Source: Paraprevotella sp.
GTDB lineage: Bacteria; Bacteroidota; Bacteroidia; Bacteroidales; Bacteroidaceae
Reading direction: 5' to 3'
Assembly (NCBI GenBank): GCA_021205005.1
Contig: JAJPYK010000220.1
Location: forward strand, 330 to 5,743
DNA length: 5,414 bases
Shown: positions 1-5,414 of the stretch, piece after piece
How the letters are laid out: the number at the start of each line of letters is the position of its first letter
Numbering within the stretch: position 1 is the first letter of the stretch
Translations under genes and position numbers: made by a program
Notes under the pieces: generated by a model
The model's database searches: none
What the model saw: only the letters and a program-made list of their open reading frames with translations
Told to the model about the DNA's origin: nothing

Positions 1-95
1 TTTTCCATAATGCCCACTGAGAAAGATCAATACGCCCCAACAGTCCGCACTGAATTTAGAAAACTTAACGCGCACTGACGTTTTTTGGCATGCGC

Positions 96-130
96 TTTGT
101 ATGGTTATTCCAATAATATAGCTAAATTTG
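96..130 (+). promoter_or_regulatory. Probable clpC promoter (Bacteroidota -33/-7 type)
   Basis: TAAATTTG at 123-130 matches the Bacteroidota -7 consensus TAnnTTTG exactly. Upstream there is TTTG at 96-99, 23 bases away and slightly long against the usual 19-21, or a weaker TATG at 100-103 with a 19-base gap. Transcription would start a few bases after 130, giving a leader of roughly 30 bases before the ATG at 166. No CIRCE-like inverted repeat (HrcA operator) is visible. The -7 match is seen in the sequence; the promoter role is inferred. Confidence 0.55.
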
Positions 131-165
131 CCCCTGAACTCACTAATCATATTAAGAATAACCGC

Positions 166-2715
166 ATGAACAATCTATTTTCACCCAAAATATCAGAAGT
201 ACTCAACTACAGCAAAGAGGAGGCCCTGAGACTGCACAACCATTGTGTGGCTCCGGAACACCTGCTGCTCGGACTGATCCGGGACGGCGAGGGCAAGGCC
301 ATTCAAATCCTGCGGTTGCTCGATTTGGACTTCAATGCGGTAAAATGGAGTGCGGAACAATCGGTCAGGACCAACCTGCCGGAAGATCCGGATGCCGAGG
401 ACGAAGAAGTGGTCTTGAGCGAAAAGGCCACCAAAATCATGAGGCTCTGTCTGCTCGAAGCCCGCATGCTCAAAGCGGAAGTAGCCGACACGGAACACAT
501 TTTATTAGCCATTATGAAGGAAAAAGACAATAACGCATGTCGGATCTTGGAAGAGAACCACATCGAATACAGAGATATATTGAACCTGCTCACGCAGAAG
601 ACCGAGAAATCGGACATACAGTCCGGCTTCGGCGGTTTCCCTGATGAAGAAGAGGACGAAGAATACTACAACAAGCCGCCGCAAGGCAGCAATACGGGCA
701 ACGAAACCGGCAACGCGTCGGCACAGACCTTGCAGGCCCAACGGAAATCGGCCAACAACACGCCGGTATTGGACAACTTCGGTACGGACCTGACCCGTGC
801 CGCCCAGGAGGGAGTGCTCGATCCGGTCGTAGGACGGGAGAAGGAAATCGAACGGGTGTCACAGATCCTGAGCCGACGGAAGAAGAACAATCCGATCCTG
901 ATCGGAGAACCCGGCGTAGGCAAGTCGGCCATCGTCGAAGGACAGGCCCTGCGCATCGTGCAGAAAAAAGTGTCGCGCACGCTGTTCGACAAACGTGTGA
1001 TCGCCTTGGATATGGCTGCCGTCGTAGCCGGCACGAAATACCGCGGACAGTTTGAAGAGCGTATCCGCAGCATCCTCACGGAATTGCAGAAGAATCCGGA
1101 TGTCATTCTTTTCATCGACGAGATACACACCATCATCGGAGCCGGGTCCGCCCCGGGCAGCATGGACGCCGCCAACATGCTCAAGCCGGCCCTGGCACGC
1201 GGCGAAATACAATGTATCGGCGCCACGACCACGGACGAGTTCCGCAAAAGCATTGAAAAGGACGGAGCGTTGGAACGTCGGTTCCAGAAAGTAATGGTGG
1301 AACCCACGACCGCAGAAGAGACCGTACAGATCCTGGAAAATATCAAGGACCGTTACGAGGACCATCATAACGTGCGCTACACTCCCGAAGCCATCCGGGC
1401 TTGCGTACGTCTGACGGAACGCTACGTGTCGGATCGCTGCTTCCCGGACAAGGCCATCGATGCGATGGACGAGGCCGGAGCGCGTATCCACATCACCCAT
1501 ACCCCGGTGTCGAAAGAAATGGAGGAGCAGGAAAAACGCATAGAGACCGTACACGCGCAGAAGAACGAAGCCGTCAAGAACCAGAATTTCGAATTGGCGG
1601 CCGATTATCGCGATCAGGAAGCCAACTTGCAGGAAGAGCTCAACCGCATGAAAACCGTATGGGAAGAGAAGCTCAGCCGCGAAAGAGTGACCGTGGACGA
1701 AGACCAGATTGCCGACGTCGTATTCATGATGACGGGCATCCCCGTACAGCGCATCGGACAGGACGAAAGCCATAAGTTGAAAGACATGGCCAAGACCCTC
1801 AAGGAGGAAATCATCGGTCAGGACGAAGCCATCGACAAGCTGGTACGCTCCATCCAACGTGGACGCGTGGGTCTGAAAGATCCGAACAAACCCATCGGGG
1901 CGTTCATGTTCCTCGGCCCCACCGGAGTGGGCAAGACTTATCTGGCCAAGAAACTGGCCGAATATATGTTCGGAAGCTCAGACGCGCTCATCCGCATTGA
2001 CATGAGCGAATACATGGAGAAGCATACCGTAAGCCGTATGGTCGGTGCGCCTCCGGGATATGTAGGACACGAAGAAGGCGGCCAACTGACGGAGAAAGTA
2101 CGCCGCAGGCCTTACTCCATCCTCTTGCTCGATGAATTGGAAAAGGCGCACAGCGATGTCTTCAACATCCTGCTTCAGGTCATGGACGAGGGACGGCTGA
2201 CCGACAGCAACGGCACTACCGTAGATTTTAAAAACACCGTCATTATCATGACGTCGAACTGCGGGACGCGCCAGTTGAAAGAGTTTGCCCACGGCATAGG
2301 CTTCAGCAAGCCCGAAACCGTAGCCGGCGACAGACCATACGGACGGGATGTGATCCAAAAAGCCCTGCACAAGCAATTCGCACCGGAATTCCTGAACCGT
2401 CTGGACGACATCATCAACTTCGACCAACTGGATCTGCCGGCCATCAAGCGTATCGTAGATATCGAACTTAGCCCGATAGCCAAACGCATCAAGGAAATGG
2501 GCTATACGCTGGACGTGGAAGAGGATGCCAAGGAAATCCTGGCTCACAAGGGATATGACATCCAATACGGCGCACGTCCGCTGAAACGCGCCTTGCAGAC
2601 TTATCTGGAGGATGCCGTTTGCGAACTCGTCATCAACGACGAAATCCGCGAAGGCGAGACCCTGACCGTACATGCCGACGACAAAAACGAAAAACTGGTC
2701 GTGACACACGGCTAA
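166..2715 (+). CDS. clpC: ATP-dependent Clp protease ATP-binding subunit ClpC
   Basis: This is a cytosolic Hsp100 unfoldase: a hexamer that threads proteins into the ClpP peptidase. The 849 residues run in ClpC order. A two-repeat Clp N domain spans about 1-140, with EHLLLG at 31-36 and EHILL at 110-114. A flexible acidic, N/Q/S/T-rich linker follows (about 148-203). AAA+ domain 1 has Walker A GEPGVGKS at 247-254, pore-loop Tyr292 in KYRG, Walker B ending Asp318-Glu319, and arginine fingers Arg371/Arg372. A short ClpC-type middle domain with a UVR-like segment lies at about 450-507. AAA+ domain 2 has Walker A GPTGVGKT at 584-591, pore-loop Tyr632 in GYVG, Walker B Asp656-Glu657, an IGF ClpP-docking loop at 711-713, Arg745 in FLNR, and sensor-2 GAR at 802-804. 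The short middle domain and UVR segment separate it from ClpB, which has a long coiled-coil propeller; the IGF loop supports partnership with ClpP. I chose the ATG at 166, which opens MNNLFSP like related ClpCs as I remember them. An in-frame TTG at 85 would add 27 residues encoded across the promoter. All ATPase residues are intact. No ClpP gene is in the window. Confidence 0.96.
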   Translation: MNNLFSPKISEVLNYSKEEALRLHNHCVAPEHLLLGLIRDGEGKAIQILRLLDLDFNAVKWSAEQSVRTNLPEDPDAEDEEVVLSEKATKIMRLCLLEARMLKAEVADTEHILLAIMKEKDNNACRILEENHIEYRDILNLLTQKTEKSDIQSGFGGFPDEEEDEEYYNKPPQGSNTGNETGNASAQTLQAQRKSANNTPVLDNFGTDLTRAAQEGVLDPVVGREKEIERVSQILSRRKKNNPILIGEPGVGKSAIVEGQALRIVQKKVSRTLFDKRVIALDMAAVVAGTKYRGQFEERIRSILTELQKNPDVILFIDEIHTIIGAGSAPGSMDAANMLKPALARGEIQCIGATTTDEFRKSIEKDGALERRFQKVMVEPTTAEETVQILENIKDRYEDHHNVRYTPEAIRACVRLTERYVSDRCFPDKAIDAMDEAGARIHITHTPVSKEMEEQEKRIETVHAQKNEAVKNQNFELAADYRDQEANLQEELNRMKTVWEEKLSRERVTVDEDQIADVVFMMTGIPVQRIGQDESHKLKDMAKTLKEEIIGQDEAIDKLVRSIQRGRVGLKDPNKPIGAFMFLGPTGVGKTYLAKKLAEYMFGSSDALIRIDMSEYMEKHTVSRMVGAPPGYVGHEEGGQLTEKVRRRPYSILLLDELEKAHSDVFNILLQVMDEGRLTDSNGTTVDFKNTVIIMTSNCGTRQLKEFAHGIGFSKPETVAGDRPYGRDVIQKALHKQFAPEFLNRLDDIINFDQLDLPAIKRIVDIELSPIAKRIKEMGYTLDVEEDAKEILAHKGYDIQYGARPLKRALQTYLEDAVCELVINDEIREGETLTVHADDKNEKLVVTHG

Positions 2716-2742
2716 AAACACAGGAGTAAATAAATATATGTT

Positions 2743-2785
2743 AAAGTGCCAGTCGGGGTTTCCGTCTGGCACTTTTTTTGTTTTT
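2743..2785 (+). terminator. Rho-independent terminator after clpC
   Basis: AAAGTGCCAG (2743-2752) pairs perfectly with CTGGCACTTT (2766-2775). The intervening bases can add an inner CGG/CCG pairing. A T-rich tail, seven T then G then five T, runs through 2773-2785. It lies 27 bases after the clpC stop codon. The in-frame ATG at 2738 falls just before this hairpin, which argues against that ATG as the htpG start. Confidence 0.9.
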
Positions 2786-2851
2786 ATTTCAGCGTCTTCC
2801 ATAAGACAAAAAGAACAGACAAAATCACAAAGAAATAAAAATACGACGATC
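2786..2851 (+). promoter_or_regulatory. htpG leader and A-rich translation start region
   Basis: This stretch between the terminator tail and the htpG ATG must hold the htpG 5' leader, and probably its promoter. The last 45 bases or so are strongly A-rich and lack a Shine-Dalgarno motif, as is usual for Bacteroidota. I find no good TAnnTTTG box. The best weak candidate pairs TTTG at 2777-2780, inside the terminator tail, with TAAGACAA at 2802-2809, which shares only the TA with the consensus. The promoter assignment is therefore uncertain. Confidence 0.35.
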
Positions 2852-4906
2852 ATGCAGAAAGGTAACATTGGGGTTACGACAGAGAACATTTTCCCCGTCA
2901 TCAAAAAGTTCTTGTATAGCGATCACGAGATATTTATTCGCGAAATCGTATCGAATGCCGTAGATGCCACACAAAAACTGAAAACTTTGGCCAACAAAGG
3001 CGATTTCAAGGGCGAAACAGGTGAACTGAAGGTCTACGTAAACGTGGATAAAGAGAACGGCACCATCCCCGTCAGCGACCACGGATTAGGTATGACTGAA
3101 GAGGAGATCGATAAGTATATCAACCAGATCGCATTCTCCGGAGCTAACGATTTCCTGGACAAATATAAGGAAGACGCCAATGCCATCATCGGACATTTCG
3201 GTCTGGGATTCTACTCGGCATTCATGGTCAGCCGTAAAGTGGAAATCGTCACAAAAAGCTATAAAGAAGATGCGAAGGCCGTGAAATGGACATGCGACGG
3301 TAGCCCTTCTTACGAAATAGAAGCAACGGAGAAAGCTGAACGCGGTACGGACATCATCATGTACATCGATGACGACTGCAAGGAGTTTCTGGAGAAAAAC
3401 AAGATCGAGGAATTACTGAACAAATACTGTCATTTCCTGCCGGTACCCGTCATATTCGGTAAAAAGACGGAATGGAAAGACGGCAAACAGGTGGAAACCG
3501 ACGAGGATCATGTCATCAACTACACCACACCGATATGGACCAAGAAACCGTCGGAACTGACGGATGAGGACTATAAGAAGTTCTATCGCGAACTCTATCC
3601 GATGAGCGATGAACCGTTGTTCTGGATTCATCTGAACGTAGATTATCCGTTTAACCTGACCGGCGTACTCTACTTCCCGAAAATCAAGAGCAACATCGAG
3701 TTGCAACGCAACAAGATACAATTGTATTGCAATCAGGTATACGTGACCGACAGTGTGGAGGGCATCGTTCCGGACTTCCTTACTCTGCTTCACGGTGTAA
3801 TCGACTCACCGGACATCCCGTTGAACGTAAGCCGCAGTTATCTGCAAAGCGACAGCAATGTGAAGAAGATCTCCAGCTATATCACCAAAAAGGTGAGCGA
3901 CCGTCTGCAAAGCTTATTCAAGACCGACCGCAAGGAATTCGAACAGAAGTGGGACGACATCAAGATCTTTATCAACTACGGCATGCTGACTCAGGATGAC
4001 TTCTATGACAAGGCCAAGAACTTCACCCTCTTCAAGGATTGTGAAGGAAAGTACTTCACTTTCGAAGAGTATCAGAAGCTCATCAAGGACAATCAAACAG
4101 ATAAGGAAGGCAATCTGATCTACTTGTACGCTCAAAACAAGGAGGCCCAATATACCTATATCGAAGCGGCCAAGAACAAGGGATACAACGTCCTGTTGCT
4201 CGACGGTCAATTGGATACCCCGATCGTGGCTATGTTGGAACGTAAATTTGAGAAGAGCCGTTTCACACGGGTGGACTCTGACATTATCGACCGCCTCATC
4301 GTAAAAGAGGAGGCCCAGAAGACCGAAGAGAATGCGGAACAGAATGCCAATCTGTCGGCAGTATTCGATCATCAGATGCCTAAATTGGACAAGATGGAAT
4401 TCCATATAGAAGCACAACCGATGGGCGAAAACGGAATGCCGGTCATGATTACGCAAAGCGAATACATGCGGCGTATGAAGGATATGGCGCACATCCAGCC
4501 GGGTATGTCGTTCTATGGGGAAATGCCGGACATGTACAGCTTGGTACTGAATACGGATCATAAATTGGTCAAGGAGATCGTAGCCGACTGCGAAAACGTT
4601 ACCGGTGCGAAACTCAAACCTATAGAAGATGAGATCAGAGGCTTGCATGCGCGTGAGGCCGTGCTCCGCCAGCAACAGGAGGGGAATAAAGCCGAGGAAA
4701 TCGATCAGGCCCAGAAAGACGAACTGAAAAAATGCCAGGACGACCTCAACGCAGAGGAACAAAAGAAAAACGATGTGTTGGCCGAATATGGCAAAGGCAA
4801 TAAGAAAGTGCACCAGCTCATTGACTTGGCGTTGTTACAGAACGGTATGTTGAAAGGAGAAGCCCTGAGCAACTTCGTTAAACGCAGCATTGACTTGATA
4901 CAATAA
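2852..4906 (+). CDS. htpG: Molecular chaperone HtpG (bacterial Hsp90)
   Basis: This is the cytosolic Hsp90 dimer, which uses ATP to open and close around client proteins and remodel them, usually working with DnaK. The 684 residues match what I recall for Bacteroidales HtpG and exceed the roughly 625 of E. coli. The N-terminal GHKL ATPase domain (about 1-215) shows FIREIVSNAVDA at 28-39, holding catalytic Glu31 and Mg-binding Asn35. It also has the nucleotide loop DHGLGM at 76-81 (Asp76 contacts adenine) and the lid glycine motif GHFGLGFYSAF at 114-124. The middle domain (about 225-480) contains PLNVSRSYLQ at 323-332; Arg328 corresponds to the conserved arginine that contacts ATP. The C-terminal dimerisation domain (about 505-684) is interrupted by a highly charged helical stretch at about 585-650, then resumes with LIDLALLQNG to the end. 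I chose the ATG at 2852 because MQKGNIGVTTENIF is a normal HtpG N-terminus. The in-frame ATG at 2738 would add 38 residues translated through the clpC terminator. No cysteine-pair or TRAP1 targeting features are seen. Confidence 0.96.
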   Translation: MQKGNIGVTTENIFPVIKKFLYSDHEIFIREIVSNAVDATQKLKTLANKGDFKGETGELKVYVNVDKENGTIPVSDHGLGMTEEEIDKYINQIAFSGANDFLDKYKEDANAIIGHFGLGFYSAFMVSRKVEIVTKSYKEDAKAVKWTCDGSPSYEIEATEKAERGTDIIMYIDDDCKEFLEKNKIEELLNKYCHFLPVPVIFGKKTEWKDGKQVETDEDHVINYTTPIWTKKPSELTDEDYKKFYRELYPMSDEPLFWIHLNVDYPFNLTGVLYFPKIKSNIELQRNKIQLYCNQVYVTDSVEGIVPDFLTLLHGVIDSPDIPLNVSRSYLQSDSNVKKISSYITKKVSDRLQSLFKTDRKEFEQKWDDIKIFINYGMLTQDDFYDKAKNFTLFKDCEGKYFTFEEYQKLIKDNQTDKEGNLIYLYAQNKEAQYTYIEAAKNKGYNVLLLDGQLDTPIVAMLERKFEKSRFTRVDSDIIDRLIVKEEAQKTEENAEQNANLSAVFDHQMPKLDKMEFHIEAQPMGENGMPVMITQSEYMRRMKDMAHIQPGMSFYGEMPDMYSLVLNTDHKLVKEIVADCENVTGAKLKPIEDEIRGLHAREAVLRQQQEGNKAEEIDQAQKDELKKCQDDLNAEEQKKNDVLAEYGKGNKKVHQLIDLALLQNGMLKGEALSNFVKRSIDLIQ

Positions 4907-4940
4907 TCATACAGAGGCGCAAGCCTTGAGAGAAGTCAGG

Positions 4941-4983
4941 AGAGGACTTGTTTCCGGAGTGAAACAAGTCCTCTTATTATTAT
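4941..4983 (+). terminator. Hairpin terminator after htpG
   Basis: AGAGGACTTGTTTC (4941-4954) and GAAACAAGTCCTCT (4961-4974) form a perfect 14-bp stem with a six-base CGGAGT loop, 34 bases after the htpG stop. The tail is TATTATTAT rather than a clean T run, so it should be weaker in tail but strong in stem. The partly symmetrical flanks could let it act from either side; no convergent gene is visible. Confidence 0.82.
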
Positions 4984-5104
4984 CATACGACCGGAGAGTA
5001 CTTGGAAAACCGGAATATATAGCTTGATAGGGAATTCCATATCCGCCATATCAGTACACCTACCCACGTTTTTAATATTATTCCTTAAGAAAAGCGAGAA
5101 AATA

Positions 5105-5136
5105 TTTGGTCGTTTCCCTAAAAGGTTATACCTTTG
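5105..5136 (+). promoter_or_regulatory. tRNA-Arg promoter, near-consensus Bacteroidota type
   Basis: TTTG at 5105-5108 is followed after exactly 20 bases by TACCTTTG at 5129-5136. Both boxes and the spacing fit the Bacteroidota consensus TTTG-N19-21-TAnnTTTG. The predicted start, a few bases after 5136, leaves a leader of about 15 bases for RNase P to remove before the mature tRNA end at 5158. Confidence 0.85.
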
Positions 5137-5157
5137 CAAACGAAATCAAAACAAGGA

Positions 5158-5231
5158 GGCTCCTTAGCTCAACTGAATAGAGCATCTGACTACGGATCAG
5201 AAGGTTATAGGTTTGAATCCTATAGGAGTCA
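5158..5231 (+). tRNA. tRNA-Arg, anticodon ACG
   Basis: A full cloverleaf folds by eye. The acceptor stem GGCTCCT (5158-5164) pairs with AGGAGTC (5224-5230), with one G-U at the second pair. The D stem is GCTC/GAGC (5167-5170, 5180-5183). The anticodon stem TCTGA/TCAGA (5185-5189, 5197-5201) encloses loop CTACGGA with anticodon ACG at 5192-5194. The variable loop has five bases, and the T stem is ATAGG/CCTAT (5207-5211, 5219-5223). The discriminator is A73 at 5231; CCA is not encoded. A20, C35 and G36 agree with arginine identity. A34 would be converted to inosine by TadA to read CGU, CGC and CGA. Oddity: the D-loop has G18-A19 and the T-loop TTTGAAT has U56, so the usual G19-C56 pair is A19-U56. 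The gene has its own promoter and terminator. Confidence 0.96.
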
Positions 5232-5235
5232 CATT

Positions 5236-5284
5236 AAAAATCCTCTTTACGACAGCATTGTCTTGAGAGGATTTTTATTTTTTT
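5236..5284 (+). terminator. Terminator after tRNA-Arg
   Basis: AAAAATCCTCT (5236-5246) pairs perfectly with AGAGGATTTTT (5266-5276). Inside, GACA (5251-5254) can pair with TGTC (5259-5262) around a GCAT loop. Seven T residues follow at 5278-5284. It begins four bases after the tRNA. The A run on its left side means it could also terminate transcription arriving from the opposite strand. Confidence 0.9.
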
Positions 5285-5414
5285 ATAGGCTGTAACGGTT
5301 TGAAAACGACACATATCGATGGCCCATTTCCGGAAAGGGAAGAGAGTTTCGCTTTGTGTTTCCTTAAGGAGAACAGAAAATCCAATCCCCTTCCGCTGCC
5401 GGCCGGTTTGGCAT
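5285..5414. other. Unassigned sequence at window end
   Basis: No gene, RNA or clear promoter can be supported here. An ATG at 5319 opens a + strand frame that stays open to the window edge (32 codons, starting MAHFRKGKRVSL), but it has no recognisable family or promoter. On the opposite strand a 16-codon frame enters from the edge and stops at 5364. Either could be a real gene cut by the window, or chance. Confidence 0.3.

Noticed and set aside
1..78. Open + strand frame from the window edge ending at TGA 76-78, and a minus-strand ATG at 6-8
   Set aside because: Twenty-five codons without a stop is easily chance, and the sequence is not recognisable. The minus-strand ATG leaves only two codons in the window. 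Either could belong to a neighbouring gene, but neither can be supported.
85..165. Upstream TTG start adding 27 residues to ClpC
   Set aside because: The extension runs across the likely promoter box at 123-130, does not resemble a Clp N-terminus, and the ATG at 166 gives the standard family start.
859..1857. 332-codon reverse-strand open frame inside clpC (also 1978-2904 and 3914-4813 in and around clpC and htpG)
   Set aside because: These lie almost wholly antisense to well-conserved coding sequence and their translations show no family features. They are rich in F, V, H and R, as expected from reading the opposite strand of charged-residue codons.
2738..2851. Upstream ATG start adding 38 residues to HtpG
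   Set aside because: The added codons are the clpC terminator hairpin and an A-rich leader. The HtpG family N-terminus begins at the ATG at 2852.
4975..5104. Possible small RNA or CRISPR-like repeats between the htpG terminator and the tRNA promoter
   Set aside because: Only a short CCATATC / GCCATATC near-repeat (5037-5052 region) and a GGAATTCC palindrome are present, with no regular spacing, promoter or hairpin to support a feature.
4936..5139. 67-codon reverse-strand frame between htpG and the tRNA
   Set aside because: It overlaps the htpG terminator hairpin and the tRNA promoter, has no promoter box of its own that I can see, and resembles no known protein.
5207..5231. tRNA-Arg 3' end as an attachment site for an integrated element
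   Set aside because: tRNA 3' ends are common integration targets, but no repeat of this segment and no integrase sequence is present in the 183 bases that follow.

Overview
The window reads as a chromosomal housekeeping segment from a member of the Bacteroidota, most likely order Bacteroidales. The reasons are the ClpC and HtpG protein types, promoter-like motifs of the TTTG / TAnnTTTG class used by the Bacteroidota primary sigma factor, A-rich start regions without a Shine-Dalgarno sequence, and a tRNA gene without encoded CCA. Genus cannot be fixed from the sequence alone. All genes supported here lie on the + strand.

Layout. Positions 1-165 are a mostly non-coding, AT-leaning leader with a probable promoter at about 96-130. 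clpC (166-2715) encodes an 849-residue double-ring AAA+ unfoldase of the ClpC type. A strong intrinsic terminator (2743-2785) follows it. htpG (2852-4906) encodes a 684-residue bacterial Hsp90 with the extended, coiled-coil-bearing C-terminal domain that I recall from Bacteroidales HtpG proteins. It ends at a 14-bp hairpin terminator (4941-4983). About 120 bases with no recognisable feature lead to a near-consensus Bacteroidota promoter (5105-5136), a tRNA-Arg(ACG) gene (5158-5231) and its own terminator (5236-5284). The last 130 bases hold nothing I can assign.

How the parts fit. ClpC (unfolding for ClpP-mediated degradation) and HtpG (ATP-driven remodelling of client proteins) are both protein quality-control ATPases. 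They are adjacent and co-directional, but a good terminator between them argues for separate transcription units, or at most partial read-through. The tRNA is an independent monocistronic unit unrelated to the proteostasis pair.

I see no undescribed system here. The most notable detail is in the tRNA: the almost invariant G19-C56 tertiary pair appears as A19-U56, a paired change visible directly in the D- and T-loops. Other points of moderate interest are the missing consensus promoter before htpG and the HtpG C-terminal insertion.
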